Source of the DNA: Colletes latitarsis
Lineage: Eukaryota; Arthropoda; Insecta; Hymenoptera; Colletidae
Assembly: GCF_051014445.1 (NCBI RefSeq)
Contig: NW_027488365.1
Span: 4,340,001 to 4,404,000 of the forward strand
Length of the DNA stretch: 64,000 nt
Reading direction: 5' to 3'
Shown here in pieces: positions 20,741 to 33,950 of this stretch. Under the pieces are notes generated by a model that ran no database searches, was not told where the DNA came from, and saw nothing but the letters and a program-made list of their open reading frames with translations. Made by a program: the position numbers and the translations under genes. How positions within the stretch are numbered: position 1 is the stretch's first letter; the number at the start of each line of letters is the position of its first letter.

Positions 20741-23700
20741 AATGCATGTTAGGTCTAGGTTAGCCCTGAGATTTTCGCTCATCAGACTCATACTTTCGCA
20801 TTCTTCAGATACTTGTTGAACGGATCCTGGGTTTTTTCTGGAATGGTTCACGTAGTAATGTGGTACCACACTGAAACAATCAATTAAACCAGGTCTTGAT
20901 AAATATTTTAGATGATAACGCATGTTAGGTCTAGGTTAGGCCTGGGATTTGCCCTCATCAGGGTCATACTTTCGCAGTTCTAACATACATGTTGACCTGA
21001 TCGAGGGTTTTTTCTGCTTTGTATCACGTAGTAAAGTGGTATCACAGTGAAACAGTCCACTAAACCTGGTTTGGATCAATATTTTAGAGGATAACGCATG
21101 TTAGGTCTAGGTTAGCCCTGAGATTTTCGCTCATCAGACTCATACTTTCGCATTCTTCAGATACTTGTTGAACGGATCCTGGGTTTTTTCTGGTATGGTT
21201 CACGTAGTAATGTGGTACCACACTGAAACAATCAATTTAACCAGGTCTTGATAAATATTTTAGATGATAACGCATGTTAGGTCTGGGTTAGGTCTAGGAT
21301 TTGCCCTCATCAGGCTCATACTTTCGCATATTTCTCATACTTCATGGCTAGATCCTGGGCTATTTCTGGATTGGATCACGTAGTGATGTGGTACCACACT
21401 GGAACAGTCAATTAAACCTGGTTTCGATCAATATTTTAGAGGACAATGCAAGTTAGGTCTGGGTTAGGTCTGGGATTTGCCCACATCAGGGTCATACTTT
21501 CGCATTTTTCACATACTTGTTGAACAGATCCTGGGTTTTTTCTGGTTTGGATCGCGCAGTAATGTGGTACCACACTGAAACAGCCCACTGAACCTGGTTT
21601 GGATCAATATTTTTGAGGATAACGCATGTTAGGTCTAGGTTAGGCCTGGGATTTGCCCTCATCAGGCTCATACCTTCGCATATTTCTTATACTTCATGGA
21701 TAGATCCTGGGCTATTTCTGGATTGGATCACATAGTAATGTGGTACCACACTGAAACAGTCGATTAAACCAGGTTTCGATCAATATTTTTGAGGATAACG
21801 CATGTTAGGTCTAGGTTAGGCCTGGGATTTTCACTCATCAGACTCATTCTTTCGCATTCTTCACATACTTGTTGAACGAATCCTGGGGTTTTACTGGATT
21901 GGATCACGTAGTAATGTGGTACCACACTGAAACAGTCAATTAAACCTGGTTTCGATCAATATTTTAGAGAATAATTCATGTTAGGTCTAGGTTAGGTCTG
22001 GGATTTGCTCTCATCAGGCTCATTCTTTCGCGTATTTCTCATACTTGATGGCTAGATCCTGGGCTTTTTCTGGATTGCATCACGTAGTAATGAAGTACAA
22101 CACTGAAACAGTCAATTAAACCTGGTTTCGATCAATATTTTAGAGAATAATTCATGTAAGGTCTAGGTTAGGCCTGGGATTTGCCCTCATCAGGGTCATA
22201 CTTTCGCAGTTCTAACATACATGTTGACCTGATCGAGGGTTTTTTCTGCTTTGTATCACGTAGTAAAGTGGTATCACAGTGAAACAGTCCACTAAACCTG
22301 GTTTGGATCAATATTTTAGAGGATAACGCATGTTAGGTCTAGGTTAGCCCTGAGATTTTCGCTCATCAGACTCATACTTTCGCATTCTTCAGATACTTGT
22401 TGAACGGATCCTGGGTTTTTTCTGGATTGCATCACGTAGTAATGAAGTACAACACTGAAGCAGTCAATTAAACCTGGTTTCCATCAATATTTTAGAGGAC
22501 AACGCATGTTAGGTCTAGGTTAGGCCTGGGATTTGCCCTCATCAGGGTCATACTTTCGCAGTTTTAACATGCATGTTGGCCTGATCGAGGGTTTTTTCTG
22601 CTTTGGATCACGTAGTAAAGTGGTACCACACAAAAACGGTCAATTAAACCTGGTTTCGATCAATATTTTAGAGGATAACGCAAGTTAGGTCTGGGACAGG
22701 TCTAGGGTTTGCCCTCATCAGGCTCATTCTTTCGCATATTTCTCATACTTGATGGCTAGATCCTGGGCTTTTTCTGGATTGCATCACGTAGTATTGTGGT
22801 ACCACACTGAAACAGTCGATTAAACCTGGTTTCGCTCAATATTTTAGAAGATAACGCATGTTAGGTCTAGGTTAGGCCTGGGATTTGCCCTCATCAGGGT
22901 CATACTTTCGCAGTTTTAACATGCATGTTGACCTGATCGAGGGTTTTTTCTGCTTTGGATCACGTAGTAAAGTGGTACCACACTAAAACGGTCAATTAAA
23001 CCTGGTTTCCATCAATATCTTAGAGGACAGTGCAAGTTAGGTCTGGGGTAGGTCTGGGATTTGCCCACATCAGGCTCATACTTTCGCGTTTTTCACATAC
23101 TTGTTGAACAGATCCTGGGTTTTTTCTGGTTTGGATCACGTAGTAATGTGGTACCACACTGAAACAGTCAATTAAACCTGGTTTTGATGAATATTTTAGA
23201 GAAGAATTCATGTTAGGTCTAGGTTAGGCCTGGGATTTGCTCTCATCAGGCTCATTCTTTCGCATATTTCTCATACTAGATGGCTAGATCCTGGGCATTT
23301 TCTGGATTGCATCACGTAGTAATGAAGTACAACACTGAAACACTCAATTAAACCTGGTTTCGATCAATATTATTGAGGATAACGCATGTTAGGTCCAGGT
23401 TAGGCCTGGGATTTTCACTCATCAGACTCATACTTTCGCATTCTTCACATACTTGTTGAACGGATCTTGGGTTTTTTCTGGTGTGGATCACGTAGTAATG
23501 TGGTACCACACTGAAACAATCAATTAAACCTGATCTCGATAAATATTTTAGAGGATAACGCATGTTAGGTCTGGGTTAGGTCTAGGATTTGCCCTCATCA
23601 GGCGCATACTTTCGCATATTTCTCATACTTCATGGCTGGATCCTGGGCTATTTCTGGATTGGAGCACGTAGTAATGTGGTACCACACTGAAACAGTCCAT

Positions 23701-26700
23701 TAAACCTGGTATGGATCAATATTATTGAGGATAACGCATGTTAGGTCCAGGTTAGGCCTGGGATTTTCACTCATCAGACTCATACCTTCGCATTCTTCAC
23801 ATACTTGTTGAACGGATCCTGGGTTTTTACTGGTTTGGATCACGTAGTAATGTGGTACCATACTGAAACATTCAATTAAACCTGGTCTTGATAAATATTT
23901 TAGAGAATAATTCATGTTAGGTCTAGGTAAGGTCAGGGATTTGCTCTCATCAGGCTCATTCTTTCGCATATTTCTCATACTTGATGGCTAGATCCTGGGC
24001 TTTTTTTGGATTGCATCACGTAGTAATGATGTACAACACTGAAGCAGTCAATTAAACCTGGTTTCCATCAATATTTTAGAGAGTAATTCATGTTAGGTCT
24101 AGGTTCGGTCAGGGATTTGCTCTCATCAGGCTCATTCTATCGCATATTTCTCATACTTGATGGCTAGATCCTGGGCTTTTTTTGGATTGCATCACGTAGT
24201 AATGAAGTTCAACACTGAAACTGTCAATTAAACCTGGTTTCCATCAATATTTTAGAGGACAACGCATGTCAGGTCTAGGTTAGGTCTGGGATTTGCTCTC
24301 ATCAGGGTCATACTGTCGCATTCTTCTCATACTTGTTGAACGGATCCTGGCTTTTTTCTGGTTTGGTTCACGTAGTAATGTGGTACCACACTGGAACATT
24401 CAATTAAACCTGGCCTTGATAAATATTTTAGAGGATAACGCATGTTAGGTTTGGGTTAGGTCTAGGATTTGACCTCATCAGACTCATACTTTCGCACACT
24501 TCACATACTTGTTGAACAGATCCTGGGTTTTTTCTGGTTTGGATCACGTAGTAGTGTGGTACCACACTGAAACAGTCCATTAAACCTGGTTGCGATCAAT
24601 ATTTTACAGGATAACGCACGTTAGGTCTGGGTTAGGTCTAGGATTTGCCCTGATCAGGCTCATACTTTCGCGTTTTTCACATACTTGTTGAACAGATCCC
24701 GGGTTTTTTCTGGATTGGGTCACGTAGTAGTGTGGTACCACACTGAAACAGTCGATTAAACCTGGTTTCGATCAATATTTTTGAGGATAACGCATGTTAC
24801 GTCTGGGTTAGGTCTAGGATTTCCCTCATCAGGCTCATTCTTTCGCATATTTCTCAAACTTGATGGCTAGATCCTGGGCTTTTTCTGGATTGCATCACGT
24901 AGTAATGTGGGACCACACTGAAACAGTCAATTAAACCTGGTTTCGATCAATATATTAGAGAATAATTCAAGTTAGGTCTAGGTTAGGTCTGGGATTTGCT
25001 CTCATTAGGCTCATTCTTTCGCATATTTCTCATACTTGATGGCTAGATCCTGCGCTTTTTCTGGATTGCATCACGTAGTAATGTGGGACCACACTGAAAC
25101 AGTCAATTAAACCTGGTTTCGATCAATATATTAGAGAATAATTCAAGTTAGGTCTAGGTTAGGTCTGGGATTTGCTCTCATCAGGCTCATTCTTTCGCAT
25201 ATTTCTCACACTTGATGGCTAGATCCTGGGCTTTTTCTGGATTGCATCACGTAGTAATGAAGTACAACACTGAAACAGTCAATTAAACCTGGTTTCCATC
25301 AATATCTTAGAGGATAACGCATGTTAGGTCTGGGATAGGTCTGGGATTTGCCCACATCAGGCTCATACTTTCGCGTTTTTCACATACTTGTTGAACAGAT
25401 CCCGGGTTTTTTCTGGATTGGGTCACGTAGTAGTGTGGTACCACACTGAAACAGTCGATTAAACCTGGTTTCGATCAATATTTTTGAGGATAACGCATAT
25501 TAGGTCTAGGTTAGGCCAGGGATTTTCACTCATCAGACTCATACTTTCGCATTCTTCACATACTTGTTGAACGGATCCTGGGTTTTTACTGGTTTGGATC
25601 ACGTAGTAATGTGGTACCACACTGAAACATTCCATTAAACCTGGTCTTGATAAATATTTTAGAGGATAACGCATGTTAGGTCTGGGTTAGGTCTAGGATT
25701 TGCCCTCGTCAGGTTCATACTTCAGATATTTCTCATACTTCATGGCTAGATCCTGGGCTATTTCTGGATTGTATCACGTAGTAATGTGGTACCACACAGA
25801 AACAGTCAATTAAACCTGGTTTCGATCAATATTTTAGTGGATAACGCAAGTTAGGTCTGGGATAGGTCTGGGATTTGCCCTCATCAGGCTGATACTTTCG
25901 CGTTTTTCACATACTTGTTGAACAGATCCTGGGTTTTTTCTGGTTTGGGTCACGTAATAGTGTGGTGCCACACTGAAACAGTCGATTAAACGTGGTTTCG
26001 ATCAATATTTTTGAGGATAACGCATGTTAGGTCTAGGTTAGGCCGGGGATTTTCACTCATCAGACTCATACTTTCGCATTCTTCACATACTTGTTGAACG
26101 GATCCTGGGTTTTTGCTGGTTTGGATCACGTAGAAATGTGGTACCACACTGAAACATTCAATTAAACCTGGTCTTGATAAATATTTTAGTGGATAACGCA
26201 TGTTAGGTCTGGGTTAGGTCTAGGATTTCCCTCATCAGGCTCATTCTTTCGCATATTTCTCATACTTCATGGCTGGATCCTGGGCTATTTCTGGATTGGA
26301 TCACGTAGTAATGTGGTACCACACTGAAACAGTCAATTAAACCTGGTTTTGATGAATATTTTAGAGAATAATTCATGTTAGGTCTAGGTTAGGCCGGGAA
26401 TTTGCTCTCATCAGTCTCATTCTTTCGCATATTTCTCATACTAGATGGCTAGATCCTCGGCTTTTTCTGGATTGCATCACGTAGTAATGAAGTACAACAC
26501 TGAAACACTCAATTAAACCTGGTTTCGATCAATATTATTGAGGATAACGCATGTTAGGTCCAGGTTAGGCCTGGGATTTTCAATCATCAGACTCATACTT
26601 TCGCATTCTTCACATACTTGTTGAACGGATCTTGGGTTTTTCCTGGTGTGGATCACGTACCACACTGAAACAGTCCATTAAACCTGGTATGGATCAATAT

Positions 26701-29700
26701 TTTTGAGGATAACGCATGTTAGGTCTAGGTTAGGCCGGGGATTTTTACTCATCAGACTCATACTTTCGCATTCTTCACATACATGTTGAACGGATCCTGG
26801 GTTTTTACTGGTTTGGATCACGTAGTAATGTGGTACCACACTGAAACATTCGATTAAACCTGGTCTTGATAAATATTTTAGAGAATAATTCATGTTAGGT
26901 CTTGGTAAGGTCAGGGATTTGCTCTATTCAGGCTCATTCTTTCGCATATTTCTCATACTTGATGGCTAGATCCTGGGCTTTTTTTGGATTGCATCACGTA
27001 GTAATGATGTACAACACTGAAGCAGTCAATTAAACCTGGTTTCCATCAATATTTTAGAGAATAATTCATGTTAGGTCTAGGTTATGTCAGGGATTTGCTC
27101 TCATCAGGCTCATTCTTTCGCATATTTCTCATACTTGATGGCTAGATCCTGGGCTTTTTTTGGATTGCATCACGTAGTAATGAAGTTCAACACTGAAACT
27201 GTCAATTAAACCTGGTTTCCATCAATATTTTAGAGGACAACGCATGTCAGGTCTAGGTTAGGTCTGGGATTTGCTCTCATCAGGGTCATACTGTCGCAGT
27301 TTTAACTTACTTGTTGAACGGATCCTGGGTTTTTTCTGATTTGGTTCACGTAGTAATGTGGTACCACACTGAAACAGTCAATTAAACCTGGTTGCGATCA
27401 ATATTTTACAGGATAACGCATGTTAGGTCTGGGTTAGGTCTAGGATTTGCCCTCATCAGGCTCATACTTTCGCATTCTTCACATACTTGTTGAACGGATC
27501 CTGGGTTTTCTCTGGTTTGGATCACGAAGTAATGTGGGACCACACTGAAACAATCAATTAAACCTGGTCTTGATAAATATTTTAGAGGATAACGCATGTT
27601 AGGTCTGGGATAGGTCTGGGATTTGCCCTCATCAGGCTCATACTTTCGCGTTTTTCACATACTTGTTGAACAGATCCCGGGTTTTTTCTGGATTGCGTCA
27701 CGTAGTAATGTGGTACCACTCTGAAACAGTCGATTAAACCAGGTTTCGATCAATATTTTTGAGGATAGCGCATGTTAGGTCTAGGTTAGGCCTGGGATTT
27801 TCACTCATCATACTCATACTTTCGCATTCTTCTCATACTTGTTGGACGGATCCTGGGTTTTTTCTGGTTTGGATCACGTAGTAATGTGGGACCACACAGG
27901 AGTAATCAATTAATTCTGGTCTTGATAAATATTTTAGAGGATAACGCATTTTTAGGTCTGGGTTAGGTCTAGGATTTGCCCTCGTCAGGTTCATACTTCA
28001 GATATTTCTCATACTTCATGGCTAGATCCTGGGCTATTTCTGGATTGTATCACGTAGTAATGTGGTACCACACAGAAACAGTCAATTAAACCTGGTTTCG
28101 ATCAATATTTTAGTGGATAACGCAAGTTAGGTCTGGGATAGGTCTGGGATTTGCCCTCATCAGGCTCATACTTTCGCGTTTTTCACATACTTGTTGAACA
28201 GATCCTGGGTTTTTTCTGGTTTGGGTCACGTAGTAGTGTGGTACCACACTGAAACAGTCGATTAAACGTGGTTTCGATCAATATTGTTGAGGATAACGCA
28301 TGTTAGGTCTAGGTTAGGCCGGGGATTTTCACTCATCAGACTCATACTTTCGCATTCTTCACATACTTGTTGAACGGATCTTGGGTTTTTTCTGGTGTGG
28401 ATCACGTAGTAATGTGGTGCCACACTGAAACAATCAATTAAACCTGATCTCGATAAATATTTTAGAGGATAACGCATGTTAGGTCTGGGTTAGGTCTAGG
28501 ATTTGCCCTCATCAGGCGCATACTTTCGCATATTTCTCATACTTCATGGCTGGATCCTGGGCTATTTCTGGATTGGAGCACGTAGTAATGTGGTACCACA
28601 CTGAAACAGTCCATTAAACCTGGTTTGGATCAATATTTTTGAGGATAACGCATGTTAGGTCTAGGTTAGGCCGGGGATTTTCACTCATCAGACTCATACT
28701 TTCGCATTCTTCTCATACTTGTTGAACGTATCCTGGGTTTTTACTGGTTTGGATCACGTAGTAATGTGGTACCATACTGAAACATTCAATTAAACCTGGT
28801 CTTGATAAATATTTTAGAGAATAATTCATGTTAGGTCTAGGTAAGGTCAGGGATTTGCTCTCATCAGGCTCATTCTTTCGCATATTTCTCATACTTGATG
28901 GCTAGATCCTGGGCTTTTTTTGGATTGCATCACGTAGTAATGATGCACAACACTGAAGCAGTCAATTAAACCTGGTTTCCATCAATATTTTAGAGAGTAA
29001 TTCATGTTAGGTCTAGGTTAGGTCAGGGATTTGCTCTCATCAGGCTCATTCTATCGCATATTTCTCATACTTGATGGCTAGATCCTGGGCTTTTTTTGGA
29101 TTGCATCACGTAGTAATGAAGTTCAACACTGAAAATGTCAATTAAACCTGGTTTCCATCAATATTTTAGAGGACAACGCATGTCAGGTCTAGGTTAGGTC
29201 TGGGATTTGCTCTCATCAGGGTCATACTGTCGCAGTTTTAACTTACTTGTTGAACGGATCCTGGCTTTTTTCTGGTTTGGTTCACGTAGTAATGTGGTAC
29301 CACACTGGAACATTCAATTAAACCTGGCCTTGATAAATATTTTAGAGGATAACGCATGTTAGGTTTGGGTTAGGTCTAGGATTTGACCTCATCAGACTCA
29401 TACTTTCGCACACTTCACATACTTGTTGAACAGATCCTGGGTTTTTTCTGGTTTGGATCACGTAGTAGTGTGGTACCACACTGAAACAGTCCATTAAACC
29501 TGGTTGCGATCAATATTTTACAGGATAACGCATGTTAGGTCTGGGTTAGGTCTAGGATTTGCCCTGATCAGGCTCATACTTTCGCGTTTTTCACATACTT
29601 GTTGAACAGATCCCGGGTTTTTTCTGGATTGGGTCACGTAGTAGTGTGGTACCACACTGAAACAGTCGATTAAACCTGGTTTCGATCAATATTTTTGAGG

Positions 29701-30719
29701 ATAACGCATGTTAGGTCTGGGTTAGGTCTAGGATTTCCCTCATCAGGCTCATTCTTTCGCATATTTCTCAAACTTGATGGCTAGATCCTGGGCTTTTTCT
29801 GGATTGCATCACGTAGTAATGTGGGACCACACTGAAACAGTCAATTAAACCTGGTTTCGATCAATATATTAGAGAATAATTCAAGTTAGGTCTAGGTTAG
29901 GTCTGGGATTTGCTCTCATCAGGCTCATTCTTTCGCATATTTCTCATACTTGATGGCTAGATCCTGGGCTTTTTCTGGATTGCATCACGTAGTAATGTGG
30001 GACCACACTGAAACAGTCAATTAAACCTGGTTTAGATCAATATATTAGAGAATAATTCAAGTTAGGTCTAGGTTAGGTCTGGGATTTGCTCTCATCAGGC
30101 TCATTCTTTCGCATATTTCTCATACTTGATGGCTAGATCCTGGGCTTTTTCTGGATTGCATCACGTAGTAATGAATTACAACACTGAAACAGTCAATTAA
30201 ACCTGGTTTCCATCAATATCTTAGAGGACAACGCAAGTTAGGTCTGGGATAGGTCTGGGATTTGCCCACATCAGGCTCATACTTTCGCGTTTTTCACATA
30301 CTTGTTGAACAGATCCTGGGTTTTTTCTGGTTTGGATCACGTAGTAGTGTGGTACCACACTGAACCAGTCCATTAAACCTGGTTTGGATCAACATTTTAG
30401 AGGATAACGCATGTTAGGTCTAGGTTAGGTCTGGGATTTTCACTCATCAGACTCATACTTTCGCATTCTTCACATACTTGTTGAACGGATCCAGGGTTTT
30501 CTCTGGTTTGGATCACGAAGTAATGTGGGACCACACTGAAACAATCAATTAAACCTGGTTTCGATCAATATTTTAGAGGATAACGCAAGTTAGGTCTGGA
30601 ATCGGTCTGGGATTTGCCCACATCAGGCTCATACTTTCGCGTTTTTCACATACTGGTTGAACAGATCCTGGGTTTTTTTCTGGTTTGGATCACGTAGTAG
30701 TGTGGTACCACACTGAAAC

Positions 30720-32460
30720 TGTCCATTAAACCTGGTTTCGATCAATATTTTAGAGAATAATTCATATTAGGTCTAGGTTAGGTCTGGGATTTGCTCTCAT
30801 CAGGCTCATTCTTTCGCATATTTCTCATACTTGATGGCTAGATCCTGGGCTTTTTCTGGATTGCATCACGTAGTAATGAAGTACAACACTGAAGCAGTCA
30901 ATTAAACCTGGTTTCCATCAATATTTTAGAGGACAACGCATGTTAGGTCTAGGATAGGCCTGGGATTTGCCCTCATCAGGGTCATACTTTCGCAGTTTTA
31001 ACATACATGTTGACCTGATCGAGGGTTTTTTCTGCTTTGGATCACGTAGTAAAGTGGCACCACACTGAAGCAGTCCATTAAACCTGGTTTGGATCAATAT
31101 CTTAGAGGATAACGCATGTTAGGTTTGGGTTAGGTTTAGGATTTGCCCACATCAGGCTCATACTTTCCCATATTTCTCATACTTCGTGGCTAGATCCTGG
31201 GCTGTTTCTGGATTGTATCACGTAGCAATGTGGTACCACGCTGAAACAGTCAATTAAACCTTGTTTCGATCAATATTTTAGAGGAAAACGCAAGCTAGGT
31301 CTGGGATAGGTCTGGGATTCGCCCTCATCAGGCTCATACTTTCGCACACTTCACATACTCGTTTAACAGATCCTGGGTTTTCTCTGGTTTGGATCACGAA
31401 GTAGTGAGGTACCACACTGAAACAGTCCATTAAACCTGGTTTCCATCAATATTTTAGAGGACAACGCATGTTAGGTCTAGGTTAGGCCTGGGATTTGCCC
31501 TCATCAGGGTCATACTTTCGCAGTTTTAACATACATGTTGACCTGATCGAGGGTTTTTTCTGCTTTGGATCACGTAGTAAAGTGGTACCACACTGAAACT
31601 GTCCATTAAACCTGGTTTCGATCAATATTTTTGAGGATAACGCATGTTAGGTCTAGGTTAGGCCTGGGATTTTCACTCATCAGACTCATTCTTTCGCATT
31701 CTTCACATACTTGTTGAACGGATCTTGGGTTTTTTCTGGTGTGGATCACGTAGTAATGTGTGACCACACTGAAACAATCAATTAAACCTGGTCTTGATAA
31801 ATATTTTAGAGGATAACGCATGTTAGGTCTGGGTTAGGTCTAGGATTTGCTCTCGTCAGGCTCATACTTTCGCATATTTCTCATACCTCATGGCTAGATC
31901 TTGGGCTATTTTCTGGTTTGGATCACATAGTAATGTGGTACCACACTGAAACAGTCCATTAAACCTGGTTTCGCTCAATATTTTAGAAGATAACGCATGT
32001 TAGGTATAGGTTAGGCCTGGGATTTGCCCTCATCAGGGTCATACTTTCGCAGTTTTAACATACATGTTGACCTGATCGAGGGTTTTTTCTGCTTTGGATC
32101 ACGTAGTAAAGTGGTACCACACTGAAACTGTCCATTAAACCTGGTTTCGATCAATATTTTTGAGGATAACGCATGTTAGGTCTAGGTTAGGCCTGGGATT
32201 TTCACTCATCAGACACATTCTTTCGCATTCTTCACATACTTGTTGAACGGATCTTGGGTTTTTTCTGGTGTGGATCACGTAGTAAAGTGGTACCACACTA
32301 AAACAGTCAATTAAACCTGGTTTCGATCAACATTTTAGAGGATAACGAAAATTATGTCTAGTTCAGGCCTGGGATTTGCCCTCATCAGACTCATACTTTC
32401 GCATACTTCACATACTTGTCGAACAGATCCTGGGTTTTTTTCTGGTTTGGATCACGTAGT
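30720..32460. repeat. Segment duplicated about 7 kb away (at 37740-39465)
   Basis: This stretch corresponds to 37740-39465, with offsets moving between about 7,020, 7,191 and 7,014 bp as whole monomers are gained or lost. Shared private variants include TTTCCCATATTTCTCATACTTCG, ACTCGTTTAACAGATCC, GTGTGACCACACTGAAAC and GATAACGAAAATTATGTC. The indels between the copies are close to one monomer in size, as expected for unequal exchange. Confidence 0.8.
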
Positions 32461-33950
32461 AATGTGGTACCACACTGAAACAGTCAATTAAACCTGGTTT
32501 CGATCAATATTTTTGAGGATAACGCATGTTAGGTCTACGCTAGGCCTGGGATTTGCCCTCATCAGGCTCATACTTTCGCGTTTTTCACATACTGGTTGAA
32601 CAGATCCTGGGTTTTTTTCTGGTTTGGATCACGTAGTAGTGTGGTACCACACTGAAACTGTCCATTAAACCTGGTTTCGATCAATATTTTTGAGGATAAC
32701 GCATGTTAGGTCTAGGTTAGGCCGAGGATTTTCACTCATCAGACTCATACATTCGCATTCTTCACATACTTGTTGAACGGATCCTGGGGTTTTACTGGTT
32801 TGGATCACGTAGTAATGTGGTACCACACTGAAACTGTCAATTAAACCTGGTTTCGATCAATATTTTTGAGGATAACGCATGTTAGGTCTAAGTTAGGCCG
32901 AGGATTTTCACTTATCAGGCTCATACTTTCGCATATTTCTTATACTTCATGGATAGATCCTGGGCCATTTTCTGTTTTGGATCACATAGTAATGTGGTAC
33001 CACACTGAAACAGTCGATTAAACCAGGTTTCGATCAATATTTTTGAGGATAACGCATGTTAGGTCTAGGTTAGGTCTGGGATTTGCTCTCATCAGGCTCA
33101 TTCTTTCGCATATTTCTCATACTTGATGGCTAGATCGTGGGCTTTTTCTGGATTGCATCACGTAGTAATGAAGTACAACACTGAAACAGTCAATTAAACC
33201 AAGTTTCCATCAATATTTTAGAGGACAACGCATGCCAGGTCTAGGTTAGGCCTGGGATTTGCCCTCATCAGGGTCATACTTTCGCAGTTTTAACATACAT
33301 GTTGACCTGATCGAGGGTTTTTTCTGCTTTGGATCACGTAGTAAAGTTGTATCACACTGAAGCTGTCCATTAAACCTGGTTTGGATCAATATTTTAGAGG
33401 ATAACGCATGTTAGGTTTGGGTTAGGTCTAGGATTTGCCCTCGTCAGGCTCATACATTCGCATATTTCTGATACTTCATGGCTAGATCCTGGGCTGTTTC
33501 AGGATTGTATCACGTAGTAACGTGGTACCACGCTGAAAGAGTCAATTAAACCTGGTTTCGATCAATATTTTTGAGGATAACGCATGTTAGGTCTACGCTA
33601 GGCCTGGGATTTACACTCATCAGACTCATACTTTCGCATTCTTCACATACTTGTTGAACGGATCTTGGGTTTTTTCTGGTGTGGATCACGTAGTAATGTG
33701 GTACCACACTGAAACAATCAATTAAACCTGGTCTTGATAAATATTTTAGAGGATAACGCATGTTAGGTCTGGGTTAGGTCTAGTATTTGCCCTCATCAGG
33801 CTCATACTTTCGCATATTTCTCATACTTCATGGCTGGATCCTGGGCTGTTTCAGGATTGTATCACGTAGTAACGTGGTACCACGCTGAAAGAGTCAATCA
33901 AACCTGGTTTCGATCAATATTTTAGAGGATAACGCAAGTTAGGTCTGGTA

